NCBI GenBank assembly: GCA_016706595.1 | Contig: JADJJH010000003.1 | Location: 372,001 to 436,000 of the forward strand | Reading direction: 5' to 3' | From: Bacteroidota bacterium | GTDB taxonomy: Bacteria > Bacteroidota > Bacteroidia > Chitinophagales > Chitinophagaceae | Length of the DNA stretch: 64,000 nucleotides | In this document: positions 44,574-54,256 of the stretch, one piece after another | How the letters are laid out: each line of letters begins with the position of its first letter | Position numbering within the stretch: position 1 is the stretch's first letter | The notes under the pieces: model-generated | Told to the model about the DNA's origin: nothing | Seen by the model: the letters and a program-made list of their open reading frames with translations, nothing else | Databases searched by the model: none | Program-made: the position numbers and the translations under genes

Positions 44574-45056
44574 TTACTGCTCAACACCAACTAAATCAAT
44601 CGTAAAAATTAATGTACTGTTGGCGGGTATGCCCGATTGAGAAGCACTTCCGTAACCCAAACTTGGTGGAACATACAATTTTATAGAACCTCCTTTTTTA
44701 AGAAGTGGTAAGCCAAGTTGCCAACCAACAATGAGTTGTTTTAATGGGAAGGAGACGTTGCTTGTACTTTGATCGAATATGAATCCGTTTAATAAAGTGC
44801 CCTTATATTTTACGGTAACACTAGAGCATAAATTTGGATTGTCGCCACTACCGGCATTGGTAATATCATAAAATAACCCACTACTATGTTGGGTAGCCGT
44901 AAGTCCATTTGCTGTTAAGTGATTTTGAATCGCAGTAATTTCTGCAGCACTGGCTACAATGGATGAAGCTACAAGATCGCATTTATTTTTATTGCAGTTT
45001 ACTATACTAAGCGACAGTAATACAAGAGAAAATCTGAGCAATGTATTTTTGAACAT
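44574..45056 (-). CDS. FKBP-type peptidyl-prolyl isomerase lipoprotein
   Basis: The 160-residue protein has a lipoprotein signal with lipobox LSIVNC, then a helical linker and an FKBP domain: VTVKYKGTLLNGFIFDQS, FPLKQLIVGWQLGLPLLKKG, KLYVPPSLGYGSASQSGIPANSTLIF. The binding-pocket residues of the FKBP fold are present. It would assist folding of exported proteins in the periplasm or at the outer membrane. It is convergent with the thioredoxin-like gene, with five bases between the stop codons. Confidence 0.9.
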   Translation of the reverse strand: MFKNTLLRFSLVLLSLSIVNCNKNKCDLVASSIVASAAEITAIQNHLTANGLTATQHSSGLFYDITNAGSGDNPNLCSSVTVKYKGTLLNGFIFDQSTSNVSFPLKQLIVGWQLGLPLLKKGGSIKLYVPPSLGYGSASQSGIPANSTLIFTIDLVGVEQ

Positions 45057-45197
45057 ATGTTATATTTTTGCAACGAAAATAGGGGTTTATAAAATGTTTT
45101 TATGACAACTCAACTAAGAAATTCTACAATTCAAGGGTTTTAAGAAGGATTGAATACACGAATGATTCTATTCTTGCATCAAAATATACATACCATC

Positions 45198-47576
45198 ATG
45201 AAAACCATTCTCTACATTGCTCATTTATTATTGTTCGCATTTTTTGTTGGACAAGCGAAGGCCGAAAACACACAAACCATTAAAGGTCAGGTACTCGATA
45301 AACAATCGCAATCCCCTGTAATTGGCGCCACCATAATAATATTGGCAAGCAACCCTTTGCAAGGCGCTACCACCGACGTAAATGGGCAATTCACTATACT
45401 TCAAGTGAAACCTGGAAGGTATGAACTGAAGGTAAGCTACTCGGGTTATAAAGAATTAGTGATACCGGGAATTGTGGTTACTTCAGGAAAAGAAGTGATA
45501 CTGGATATTAGTATAGAAGAGACCGTTAAGCATTTGAAATCTGCAACGGTAAAAGGCACTTCTAAGAATCGTGTGCTGAATGAAATGAGTACCGTAAGTG
45601 CCCGAACCTTTTCGATGGAAGAAGTGAATCGCTATGCAGGTGGACGATCAGACCCAGCCCGACTTGCAGCTAATTTTGCCGGCGTAAGTTCACCCGATGA
45701 TTCTCGCAATGATATCGTAATCAGAGGCAATTCACCTGCTGGAGTATTATGGCGTATTGAAGGTATGAATATCCAAAACCCAAACCACTTTGCTACAATT
45801 GGTACTACGGGTGGTCCGGTAAGTGCTTTAAATACCAATATGCTTAAAAATTCAGATTTTTTCACTTCTGCCTTCCCTTCAGAATATGGTAATGCCAATG
45901 CGGGTGTATTTGATTTAGGTTTTCGAAAAGGTAATTCTGATAAGCGTGAGCATACCTTACAATTTGGCATGCTTACCGGTTTAGAGGCGATGACAGAAGG
46001 CCCGATTAAAAAGGGAAATGGTTCATCCTATTTATTAGCCTATAGATATTCATTTACAGGAATTGCTCAGGCTTTAGGTATTCCGATTGGTACCACGGCA
46101 ACCCCTTTTTATCAAGACCTTTCATTTAAAGTAGTGAGTGGAAACTCAAAATTAGGACGATTTACATTGTTTGGATTAGGCGGAAAAAGCAATATTAAAT
46201 TTATGCATGATGAAATTGATACTTCTGATTTATTTGCCGACCCTACTATGGATAGCTATTTTCGCAGTGATATTGCAGTGGTTGGTGTAAAGCATTATAT
46301 AAAAACCAGTGAAAAATCATTTTTGAATACCATGGTTGGTGCTAGTTATGCTGCTTCAAAATACGATCAAGATTCTATAGCCATCAATGAGGGGCCTTCG
46401 GCACGAATTATTGAAAATAGTACACAACGCTTGCATTACAATATCGCATCTACTTTTAATATGAAGGTAAATTCAGCATGGTCAATTAAAGCAGGTGTGC
46501 AAGCTGAAATCATGCAACTCGATTTGTTTTATCGCACCCGAAGTTTTAGTACCGTTGATTGGAAACAATTATGGGATTTTGATGATGCCACTACACTTGT
46601 GCAAGCCTTTGCGCAAACAAAGTATAATTTGTCGAACAAGCTCACCATGAATGCAGGTATGCATGCACAGTATCTTACTCTCAATGGTTCATATTCAATT
46701 GAACCAAGGGCTGGATTACGTTATGCATTAACCGATAAAAGTACCCTTAGTGCAGGGTATGGCTTGCATAGCCAAATGCAACCAACGGATGTGTATTTCT
46801 TCAAAACCATGCAATTAGATGGGACTTATAATGAATCGAATAAAGATCTAGGTTTTACCCGTAGTCATCAAGCCGTAATAGGATATGAGATATTACCTAT
46901 AAAAGACTGGCGCATAAAAACTGAATTGTATTATCAAGTATTGCGTAATGTGCCAGTTACTATGCTTCCTGGCAGCTACTCGATGTTGAATACAGGCTCG
47001 AGTTTTTATCCTAATCAAGAGAGTTATTTAGAAAATACAGGGAAAGGCCGAAACTATGGTGCCGAAATTACTGTTGAGAAATTTTTCAGCAGAGGGTATT
47101 ATGGATTACTGACAGGTACCATCTACGAGTCTAAATATACTGGAAGCGATAAGGTAGAACGCAATACTGCATTTAATGGTAAGTATGTATATAATTTATT
47201 GGCTGGAAAAGAATTTAAGTTTGGTAAAGCAAAACGTAATGCCTTCACCATAGATTGCAAACTTACTCAGGCCGGAGGAAGGTATTATACACCTGTAGAC
47301 CTAGAAGCTTCTAAAGCAAGTAATGAACAAGTTCTTATGGGAGATGAATATGCATTTAGTAAAAGAAATCCTGATTTTTTTAGAATGGATTTAAAGGCAG
47401 GAATGACGGTGAATAGTAAGAAACGTAAATTATCGCATTCATTTTATTTTGATGTGCAAAATATAACCAACCACAAAAATGTGTTTGCAGAACGTTATAA
47501 TCCGGTAACTGAAACGGTAAATACAGCCTATCAAATTGGTGTATTTCCTAACTTTATTTACAAGGTTCAGTTTTAA
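45198..47576 (+). CDS. TonB-dependent outer-membrane receptor with carboxypeptidase-regulatory-like domain
   Basis: The start was set at MKTILYIAHLLLFAFFVG, which gives a signal peptide ending QAKA. A CarboxypepD_reg-like domain follows (residues 24-110, TIKGQVLDKQSQSPVIGAT and QLKVSYSGYKEL-type motif). Then come a plug domain (NDIVIRGNSPAGVLWRIEGM) and a large beta-barrel ending in FPNFIYKVQF. At 792 residues it is compact, without the SusD partner of glycan systems, so the ligand is unknown; related receptors take up metals or small molecules. A LytS/LytTR pair follows 51 bases after the stop. Confidence 0.9.
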   Translation: MKTILYIAHLLLFAFFVGQAKAENTQTIKGQVLDKQSQSPVIGATIIILASNPLQGATTDVNGQFTILQVKPGRYELKVSYSGYKELVIPGIVVTSGKEVILDISIEETVKHLKSATVKGTSKNRVLNEMSTVSARTFSMEEVNRYAGGRSDPARLAANFAGVSSPDDSRNDIVIRGNSPAGVLWRIEGMNIQNPNHFATIGTTGGPVSALNTNMLKNSDFFTSAFPSEYGNANAGVFDLGFRKGNSDKREHTLQFGMLTGLEAMTEGPIKKGNGSSYLLAYRYSFTGIAQALGIPIGTTATPFYQDLSFKVVSGNSKLGRFTLFGLGGKSNIKFMHDEIDTSDLFADPTMDSYFRSDIAVVGVKHYIKTSEKSFLNTMVGASYAASKYDQDSIAINEGPSARIIENSTQRLHYNIASTFNMKVNSAWSIKAGVQAEIMQLDLFYRTRSFSTVDWKQLWDFDDATTLVQAFAQTKYNLSNKLTMNAGMHAQYLTLNGSYSIEPRAGLRYALTDKSTLSAGYGLHSQMQPTDVYFFKTMQLDGTYNESNKDLGFTRSHQAVIGYEILPIKDWRIKTELYYQVLRNVPVTMLPGSYSMLNTGSSFYPNQESYLENTGKGRNYGAEITVEKFFSRGYYGLLTGTIYESKYTGSDKVERNTAFNGKYVYNLLAGKEFKFGKAKRNAFTIDCKLTQAGGRYYTPVDLEASKASNEQVLMGDEYAFSKRNPDFFRMDLKAGMTVNSKKRKLSHSFYFDVQNITNHKNVFAERYNPVTETVNTAYQIGVFPNFIYKVQF

Positions 47577-47627
47577 TAAATACAAACAATAAGAAGACTA
47601 TTTCTAGATTCTCTTTATCTTGTTCAA

Positions 47628-48644
47628 GTGAAAAGCAATAAACTCAGATTTATTTACATGGTTGTGGTGGGAATTTTAGTTTCCATACTGCTGAAAATTG
47701 TAATCTATGATGAACCATCTGGGCATCCTATATGGTATGATTTTGTGGCTTCTATCATAATTACTATCGTGGTTTGGGAAGGGAATTTGATTATAGATGA
47801 CCAAATGAATCGAAAGTATCCTTGGGTCGATAAAACTAAACTGCGATTATTAATTCATCCTCTGTTAGCTATATTGTATAGTTCAATTTCATTGTATCTG
47901 CTGATGCTGTTGTTTAATACCTACGTTTGTGGATTAGATACTCATCATCGCGAACTCATGAAAGGGTCCTTGCTGATTGGCTTATTGGTTACGGTCATCA
48001 TATTGAGTTTTGAAATTGGCGGACAGTTATTACAAGGATGGAAACGAAGCTTGCTTGAAGTTGAAAAATACAGAACCGAAAGTATCAGTGCACAATTACA
48101 AAACCTGAAGAACCAAATTAACCCACATTTTTTATTCAATAATTTGAGTGTACTTTCATCTTTGGTGTATGATGATGCCGATAAAGCAGTTGATTTTATT
48201 AATCAGTTATCAAAAGTTTATCGTTATGTGCTTGAGCAAAAAGATACAGAATTGGTGCAGCTCGAAAATGAAATTCGATTCATTGAATCTTATATCTTTT
48301 TACTCAAGATTCGATTCGATAAGAATATAGAATTTCACTTAGATATTGATCCCAGCTCAAAAGAAAAGTTCTTGCCACCTATGAGTTTGCAGATGCTGTG
48401 TGAAAATGCCATTAAGCATAATGAAATTTCTCACGATCACCCTTTGCATATTCATTTGTATTCCGAAGGTAATAAACTCGTTGTGAGCAATGTAATTCGT
48501 GATCGAAAACAAGCAGAGCCTTCATCTAATACAGGATTGAAGAACATTATGGATCGCTATCGTTTTTTTACAGAAGAAAGTGTTGATATCCTTCGAGAAG
48601 GTGAGAAATTTATCGTACGTATTCCTTTATTAAAATTTGTATGA
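47628..48644 (+). CDS. LytS-type sensor histidine kinase
   Basis: The 338-residue protein has four N-terminal membrane helices (residues 8-130), a short coiled linker and a His_kinase domain with the phosphorylated His167 in NQINPHFLFNNLSVLSSL. The ATPase part has MLCENAIKHN. It starts at a GTG; the first ATG would remove the basic N-terminus before the first helix. It overlaps the following response-regulator gene by four bases, so both are produced together. The signal is unknown; the TonB receptor upstream is a candidate link. Confidence 0.88.
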   Translation: MKSNKLRFIYMVVVGILVSILLKIVIYDEPSGHPIWYDFVASIIITIVVWEGNLIIDDQMNRKYPWVDKTKLRLLIHPLLAILYSSISLYLLMLLFNTYVCGLDTHHRELMKGSLLIGLLVTVIILSFEIGGQLLQGWKRSLLEVEKYRTESISAQLQNLKNQINPHFLFNNLSVLSSLVYDDADKAVDFINQLSKVYRYVLEQKDTELVQLENEIRFIESYIFLLKIRFDKNIEFHLDIDPSSKEKFLPPMSLQMLCENAIKHNEISHDHPLHIHLYSEGNKLVVSNVIRDRKQAEPSSNTGLKNIMDRYRFFTEESVDILREGEKFIVRIPLLKFV

Positions 48645-49396
48645 CTGTAATTATTATTGAAGACGAGAAATTGTCGGCTGATTATCTCGCTCGTTTATTG
48701 CATAAACTTGATCCTAAGATTGAAGTGCTTGCTGTGATCGATTCGATTGAGCAATGTGTCAATCAATTCAGCAATGGCCTCACGGCAGATCTCATATTTC
48801 TAGATATTCATTTAGCTGATGGTATTAGTTTTGACTTGTTTAATCGTATCGATATTTCGACGCCCATCATATTCACCACTGCATTCAGCGATTACGCCAT
48901 CAAAGCCTTTGAAGTAAATAGTATCGATTATTTATTGAAACCGATTGGGTTGCAAGATTTGAAGCGAGCCTTAGATAAATTTGCAAAACTAAACGCGAGG
49001 CCGAACGACGAATTGCTAGCTCAATTAAAAAGTGCATTTCAACAAGCGAAGCCTGTCTTTAAAAATCGGTTTTTGGTGAAAATGGGCCAATCCATAGATT
49101 CCATTCCAGTTGAGGAAATTTTGCATTTTATGTCAAGCGATGGACTCACCTTTTTAGTAAATCGTCAGGGTAAACGTTTTTCGATTGATTATCAACTCGA
49201 GCAATTAGAGAGTTTGCTTTCTCCTGATATGTTTTTTCGAATCAATAGAAAGGTGATCCTTAGTTTGAAGAGTATTAATAAGGTGAGTATCTATACAAAC
49301 AGTCGTTTAATTGTGCAAGCACCATCGCTTGAAGGAGAAGCATGTATCGTAAGCAGAGAAAGAACCCAAGATTTTAAGTCATGGCTTGATAAGTAG
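48641..49396 (+). CDS. LytTR-family response regulator
   Basis: The 251-residue protein has a receiver domain (residues 1-115) with the acidic pocket IIEDEK, phosphoacceptor Asp55 in LIFLDIHLADG, TTAF and the conserved lysine in IDYLLKPIG. A LytTR DNA-binding domain follows (residues 145-250, FLVKMGQSIDSIPVEEILHF and FFRINRKVILSLKSI). It is the cognate partner of the overlapping kinase gene. LytTR targets are often outer-membrane or polysaccharide genes. Confidence 0.92.
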   Translation: MTVIIIEDEKLSADYLARLLHKLDPKIEVLAVIDSIEQCVNQFSNGLTADLIFLDIHLADGISFDLFNRIDISTPIIFTTAFSDYAIKAFEVNSIDYLLKPIGLQDLKRALDKFAKLNARPNDELLAQLKSAFQQAKPVFKNRFLVKMGQSIDSIPVEEILHFMSSDGLTFLVNRQGKRFSIDYQLEQLESLLSPDMFFRINRKVILSLKSINKVSIYTNSRLIVQAPSLEGEACIVSRERTQDFKSWLDK

Positions 49397-49590
49397 GATT
49401 GAAAGATCAAAATAAATTAGCTTAGTTCAGCTAATCAGTAAAATGTACATACATTCATCTTTTTGCCACCCAATCTCAAGAAAATCTTACGGTGAATTGC
49501 CGATAAGTAAGCCATTCGAATCAAATTCTGAGTTTGTTATAACAAATACTTCGATATCTTAAAGTAGAGGCTTAATTGAATGCTAAGTAA

Positions 49591-49617
49591 ACAAAAAAAA
49601 CACCGGACTAACCGGTG
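49591..49617 (-). terminator. Intrinsic terminator of the rpmB-rpmG-DUF4295 operon
   Basis: CACCGG and CCGGTG (49601-49617) form a stem around ACTAA. On the minus strand eight T follow. It lies 27 bases after the DUF4295 stop codon. Confidence 0.85.
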
Positions 49618-49643
49618 CAGTTCAATATGATATAGATAGGAAT

Positions 49644-49814
49644 TTATTTCCCAGCTAAGTAATCGGCAACTTTATCCTTATGGATAATATTCTCTTTAAA
49701 AGAATAGGCACCCGACTTCGGACTGCGTACAGCACGAATTACTTTGGTCCAGTTTTTTGCTTCCGCCGACGCTTTAAGATCTTTTTTCTGTGCGGTTTTT
49801 GCTGCTTTTGCCAT
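49644..49814 (-). CDS. DUF4295 family small protein
   Basis: A 56-residue frame begins MAKAAKTAQKKDLKASAEAK and continues NWTKVIRAVRSPKSGAYSFK to DYLAGK, a very basic protein. It matches the DUF4295 family, which in Bacteroidota usually follows rpmB and rpmG and is probably ribosome-associated. Here it lies seven bases after rpmG. In related genomes ftsY commonly follows; it is absent here. The frame is short but the family fit is clear. Confidence 0.88.
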   Translation of the reverse strand: MAKAAKTAQKKDLKASAEAKNWTKVIRAVRSPKSGAYSFKENIIHKDKVADYLAGK

Positions 49815-49821
49815 GACTTAA

Positions 49822-50004
49822 TTATTTAATTTCTTTATGAATAGTGTAACGCTTCAAGATTGCGTTGAATTTTTTCAATTCAATACGCTCAGGCGTATTT
49901 TTTTTATTTTTTTGGGAGATATATCGGCTAGTTCCGGGCATATTTGAATCTTTATGCTCCGTGCACTCTAATATAACCTGAACCCTGTTTCCTTTCTTTG
50001 CCAT
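49822..50004 (-). CDS. rpmG: 50S ribosomal protein L33
   Basis: The 60-residue protein has the L33 pattern: MAKKGNRVQVILECTEHK, a SRYISQKNKKNTPERIELKKF core and a basic C-terminus. It lacks the four zinc-binding cysteines, so it is the C-minus form that does not need zinc. It is part of the large ribosomal subunit, transcribed with rpmB 21 bases upstream. Confidence 0.96.
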   Translation of the reverse strand: MAKKGNRVQVILECTEHKDSNMPGTSRYISQKNKKNTPERIELKKFNAILKRYTIHKEIK

Positions 50005-50025
50005 TGTTCTGCTTTTTTAAACGAA

Positions 50026-50262
50026 TTAGATTTTTGAACCTGCTGCACGCATTTCTTTTACAATATTAAATAAACCACGCTTGTTTACTGTGCGCATAGC
50101 ACCTGCAGTAAGTTTTAACGTAATCCATTTGTCTTCTTCGGCTAAAAAGAAGCGTTTCACCTGTAAGTTTGGCATAAAGCGACGTATGCTTTTCTTGTTA
50201 GAAAAAGAAACTTTATTCCCTTTAAGTGGTGTTGTTCCGGTAACCTGACAAATACGAGCCAT
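50026..50262 (-). CDS. rpmB: 50S ribosomal protein L28
   Basis: The 78-residue L28 has MARICQVTGTTPLKGNKVSFSN at its N-terminus, KRRFMPNLQ-type core residues, and ends in KEMRAAGSKI. A -7-like TACTTTCG lies at 50286-50293 on the minus strand, so this is the first gene of the operon L28-L33-DUF4295. Confidence 0.96.
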   Translation of the reverse strand: MARICQVTGTTPLKGNKVSFSNKKSIRRFMPNLQVKRFFLAEEDKWITLKLTAGAMRTVNKRGLFNIVKEMRAAGSKI

Positions 50263-50456
50263 TGTTCAAATATTTTTTGGAAGTGCGAAAGTAAACAAAA
50301 AATCCTAAGTAAAAAATATTATACAGATTAAATTTAATGGATTAGTCAAATTTCTTAGGTTATTGAGCTTATCCTGAAATATTTTCTGCTTACACTTCTT
50401 ATAGCTAGGTAACGAAAACTTATAGCTAAACGATCTCTCTTTCACAATATTAAAAC

Positions 50457-50464
50457 TACTTTTG
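50457..50464 (+). promoter_or_regulatory. -7 box upstream of mgtE
   Basis: TACTTTTG matches TAnnTTTG exactly and lies 16 bases before the mgtE GTG. The upstream TTTG box is not clear. Confidence 0.45.
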
Positions 50465-50480
50465 CAATCATTCAAAAATT

Positions 50481-51863
50481 GTGGAAGAAATAAAAATTTA
50501 TAACGAACGTGTTGAAAAGCTCATTGAGCTTGACGCCCTTGACGAATTAGGCGAGTTCATTAATGATTTAAATATTTCCGATGTAGGTGAGCTGATTAAT
50601 GAATATCCCGATAATGCCTTGATATTCTTTAATCATCTGGATTTTCAACGTGCCTTAGCAGTCTTTAGAATTTTAGACGGAAATATTCAAGAAGATTTAC
50701 TAACTATTTTGGCACCTCACCAAATGGTGCAACTACTTAATGAATTGCCTCCCGATGATCGTACCTCTTTATTGGCCGAATTGCCTAGTCATACCGTTAA
50801 AGAAGTTATTCGAAAACTCAATCCTGAAGAAAGGAAAATCACCCTTTCACTTTTAGGCTATCCCGAAGAAAGTGTAGGGCGATTGATGACACCAGATTAT
50901 ATAGATGTTGAACCCGATTGGACTGTTGAACAGGTTTTAACTTACATACGTGATTATGGTAAAAGTTCTGAAACTATCGATGTAATTTATGTAACCGATG
51001 CGCACGGAACCCTATTGGATGATATCCGTATTCGTGACTTTTTATTGGTAGATCCGGTGAAGACCAAGGTTCAAGATTTAATGGATGAACGATTTATTGC
51101 CCTGCATGTAAACGACGATCAGCGCGAAACTATGAACACTTTTCAGATGAATAATCGTGTGGCCTTGCCAGTGGTTGATGATCGAAACGTTTTGTTAGGG
51201 ATAGTCACTATCGATGATGTGTTATGGGTTGCAGAAGAAGAATATTCAGAAGACATTCAACGAATTGGTGGTACCGAAGCATTGAATGAACCTTACTTAG
51301 ATATCCCATTGCCCAAACTTATTAAAAAAAGAGTAGGCTGGCTAGTGATTTTGTTTTTGGGTGAAATGCTTACAGCCACTGCCATGGCGTATTTCGAAGA
51401 TGAAATATCAAAAGCTATGGTATTGGTATTATTCATTCCATTAATTATTTCAAGTGGAGGAAACACCGGTTCACAAGCCTCTACGCTTATTATTCAAGCC
51501 ATGGCATTAGGCGAAGTTACTTTGTACGATTGGTGGCGAGTAATAAAACGTGAATTGATTTCAGGTGTTGTACTCGGGACGGTTTTAGGGATAATAGGTT
51601 TGATAAGAGTAATCTTTTGGAATATGGCTTTTCATAGCTATGGTGATTCTACTTTATCCATCGGTTTCACGGTAGGCTTTTCACTGCTGGGAGTGGTATT
51701 ATGGGGAACGCTTATCGGGTCAATGTTTCCGATGTTTTTAAAACGTTTAGGCGCCGACCCTGCGGTGTCATCAGCTCCATTTGTTGCTACTGTAATAGAT
51801 GTAACCGGCTTGGTTATATACTTTAGCGTGGCTTTATTGTTTCTGAGGGGAATTTTGTTGTAG
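50481..51863 (+). CDS. mgtE: Magnesium transporter MgtE
   Basis: The 460-residue channel protein has the cytoplasmic MgtE N domain (residues 20-130, with repeated LPPDDRTSLLAELP motifs), two CBS domains (residues 135-255, gating by intracellular magnesium) and five C-terminal membrane helices (residues 285-460). The pore motif is IISSGGNTGSQASTLIIQA, and the conserved aspartate of the selectivity region appears in TVIDVTGLVIYF. It starts at GTG. The gene is monocistronic as far as can be seen. Confidence 0.93.
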   Translation: MEEIKIYNERVEKLIELDALDELGEFINDLNISDVGELINEYPDNALIFFNHLDFQRALAVFRILDGNIQEDLLTILAPHQMVQLLNELPPDDRTSLLAELPSHTVKEVIRKLNPEERKITLSLLGYPEESVGRLMTPDYIDVEPDWTVEQVLTYIRDYGKSSETIDVIYVTDAHGTLLDDIRIRDFLLVDPVKTKVQDLMDERFIALHVNDDQRETMNTFQMNNRVALPVVDDRNVLLGIVTIDDVLWVAEEEYSEDIQRIGGTEALNEPYLDIPLPKLIKKRVGWLVILFLGEMLTATAMAYFEDEISKAMVLVLFIPLIISSGGNTGSQASTLIIQAMALGEVTLYDWWRVIKRELISGVVLGTVLGIIGLIRVIFWNMAFHSYGDSTLSIGFTVGFSLLGVVLWGTLIGSMFPMFLKRLGADPAVSSAPFVATVIDVTGLVIYFSVALLFLRGILL

Positions 51864-52076
51864 AAATATCATTTACCCAAACCTATAGCATTTTGATATG
51901 AGGTTATTATGTTGATACAATGTTATGACGTTCAGGTTTTTGAAAGTTACACATCCTTTAATACCAAGGCAAATTCTTGAAAGCACATAAAACTTTCAAA
52001 GCCACAAGCTTCGAAGAGAGGAATCTAGCTAATTTACTTTGAACTTGAAGTGTATCTTTATACTTCAAAATTTATT

Positions 52077-53057
52077 ATGAAACCAATTAAAAATATTGGC
52101 ATTATGACCTCCGGTGGTGATTCTCCAGGCATGAATGCCGCGATTCGGGCCATTGTGCGAACCGCACTTTCCTTAGAAATAAAATCATTTGGAATTATGC
52201 GTGGTTATCAAGGAATGATAGAAGGGGATGTGCATGAAATGAAAACAACCGACGTTTCTAATATTATACATCGTGGCGGTACTATATTGAAGACGGCACG
52301 TAGCAAAGAATTTATGACTGATGAAGGAATGGAAAAAGCGTATCATCAACTTAAAAAAAATGATATAGATGCCCTAGTATTGATTGGCGGAGATGGAACT
52401 ATGCGCGGGGCTGTTGCATTTTTTGAGAAGTATAATATTCCTGCTATGGGTTTGCCGGGAACCATTGATAATGATTTAACGGGTACGGATTATACAATCG
52501 GTTTTGATTCGGCTGTGAATACTGCCATTTCGGCTATCGATAAAATAAGAGATACTGCAGAGGCACATGATCGTTTGTTTTTGGTGGAAGTGATGGGGCG
52601 GGATGCAGGTTATATCGCGCTGCATAGCGGATTGGCCTGCGGTGCAGAATATATTTTTATTCCCGAACAAAAAGAAATGTTGGATGAAATTTTAGACTCA
52701 ATCCAAGATGATAGAAAGCGGAAAAAATTAACCAATATTATTGTGGTGGCCGAAGGTGATGAATTTGGCGGGGCCGCTGAATTAAGCAAGCTTATTGAAA
52801 GTCGAATTCCGACAATTGAAACCCGAGTTAGTATTTTAGGACACATACAGCGAGGGGGGGCACCCACTTGTCATGACAGAATTTTAGCAAGTCGACTTGG
52901 GTATGCGGCAGTACATGCGCTCGTTAACGCACGTTCCCAAGAAATGGTGGGAATTGTAAATCAAGAAATTTGCTTTACGCCGTTTGCTCAGTGTATTAAG
53001 TTGCAAAAACCATTGCCTAATGATATGCTGGATATGATCAAAGTATTGGCTAAGTAA
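52077..53057 (+). CDS. pfkA: ATP-dependent 6-phosphofructokinase
   Basis: The 326-residue enzyme phosphorylates fructose 6-phosphate in glycolysis. Visible are MTSGGDSPGMNAAIRA (ATP site), IGGDGTMRGA with the glycine that favours ATP over pyrophosphate, the catalytic PGTIDNDLTGTD, EVMGRDAGYIAL, and ILGHIQRGGAPTCHDRI. The start at MKPIKNIGIMTSGG is the family start; the TTG frame upstream is less likely. Confidence 0.96.
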   Translation: MKPIKNIGIMTSGGDSPGMNAAIRAIVRTALSLEIKSFGIMRGYQGMIEGDVHEMKTTDVSNIIHRGGTILKTARSKEFMTDEGMEKAYHQLKKNDIDALVLIGGDGTMRGAVAFFEKYNIPAMGLPGTIDNDLTGTDYTIGFDSAVNTAISAIDKIRDTAEAHDRLFLVEVMGRDAGYIALHSGLACGAEYIFIPEQKEMLDEILDSIQDDRKRKKLTNIIVVAEGDEFGGAAELSKLIESRIPTIETRVSILGHIQRGGAPTCHDRILASRLGYAAVHALVNARSQEMVGIVNQEICFTPFAQCIKLQKPLPNDMLDMIKVLAK

Positions 53058-53239
53058 TTAAAAGCTGAGATGAACTCGTTGAAGTAGTTCAAATCATTGC
53101 TCCTTCAAGACTTTCACAATATGGATATACAGTGATATGGCCAATCAAGTATTTCATTATACAGCGAATATGTGAAATGAGCCTGTTTTTAAAGTACCCT
53201 AAAATATTTTATCCTACATTTACGTTTTCGTAATTGCAT

Positions 53240-54079
53240 ATGAAGAATATCCTTATCCTTATTTTTTTACTCACTTCCTTTTTGTCAGAAGGGCAAGTTT
53301 ACTATCGAAAATCCGAATATGGTTTTGCATTAGGAGGTTCGAACTATTTTGGGGATTTAAACCAAAATTATGGGTTCAAACAAGTTAGGTATAGTGGGGG
53401 CGTTTTCTTAAAATATAATTTTACTAATTATATCGCTTTAAAGTTGGCTGGCAATTATGCCTTTGTAGGTTACGATGATAAATTTTCATCTAATTCATTT
53501 CAAAAAGCCCGAAATCTGAATTTCAAATCAAATATTTATGAAACGGTTATTCAAGCAGAATTTAATTTCTTTCAGTACGATATTAGTGATTTCGACCATC
53601 GATTTACACCGTATGTAACGATTGGTATGGGTATGTTTTGGTATAATCCATACACTATGTATAACGATGAACGTTATTATTTGAGGCCTTTAGGTACCGA
53701 AGGTCAAAATTATGGTGATTATGCCGATAGAAAATATAAAAACACTGCAGTTTGTTTTCCGATTGGTTTAGGGTTTAAGTATTGGATAAATCATGGTATG
53801 ACCTTTGGTTTTGAAATTGCCAACCGAAGCACCACTACTGATTATATTGATGATGTAAGTACAACCTATGTAGGAAAGGATAAGTTTGTTGATCAAGTGC
53901 CAAGTCCTTACCCATCCCCTGCAGCTGTTCTGCAAGATCGTTCAACTGAAATTGGTGATACCCCAATTGGTATCGAAGGCCGTCAGCGTGGTATTAGTAC
54001 TACGCGTGATAAATATATGATGATGCAGTTTACTTTATCATTTCGTTTTCCTACTTATAAATGTCCAGGGCAAAGGTGA
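53240..54079 (+). CDS. DUF6089-like outer-membrane beta-barrel protein
   Basis: The 279-residue exported protein has a signal peptide to about residue 19. The mature part alternates polar and aromatic residues as in an outer-membrane barrel (YGFALGGSNYFGDLNQNYG, FTPYVTIGMGMFWYNPY, MMQFTLSFRFP at the end). It is close to the DUF6089 proteins that in Bacteroidota often sit by cell-envelope genes. Function is unknown. Confidence 0.85.
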   Translation: MKNILILIFLLTSFLSEGQVYYRKSEYGFALGGSNYFGDLNQNYGFKQVRYSGGVFLKYNFTNYIALKLAGNYAFVGYDDKFSSNSFQKARNLNFKSNIYETVIQAEFNFFQYDISDFDHRFTPYVTIGMGMFWYNPYTMYNDERYYLRPLGTEGQNYGDYADRKYKNTAVCFPIGLGFKYWINHGMTFGFEIANRSTTTDYIDDVSTTYVGKDKFVDQVPSPYPSPAAVLQDRSTEIGDTPIGIEGRQRGISTTRDKYMMMQFTLSFRFPTYKCPGQR

Positions 54080-54172
54080 TTTAGATGCTAGATGTTAGGA
54101 GTCAGTTAGTAGCGGAACTCGGGGTTAGAGGTTCGGAGTTCGCGAATTAATTTGATTGCTTGATATTGTAAA

Positions 54173-54247
54173 GATGAATGTCTCCCTTCGATTTTAGCGT
54201 TTCGTGCTTTTACTGATGAATGTCTCCCTTCGATTTTAGCGTTTCGT
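54173..54247. repeat. 33-base direct repeat, two tandem copies
   Basis: The same 33 bases, starting GATGAATGTCTCCCTTCGAT, occur at 54173-54205 and 54215-54247 with a nine-base spacer (unit about 42 bases). It lies just downstream of darB and before the DUF6089 gene's end. It is a tandem duplication, not a CRISPR array. Confidence 0.9.
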
Positions 54248-54256
54248 ATTTCTCAC

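Noticed and set aside
49441..49560. Possible fourth copy of the GTGGCA repeat (TTGCCACCCA at 49463)
   Set aside because: Only about ten bases match one end and the far end is not found, so it is not counted.
54173..54247. CRISPR-like pair of repeats
   Set aside because: Only two copies, a nine-base spacer and no cas genes; it is a simple tandem duplication.
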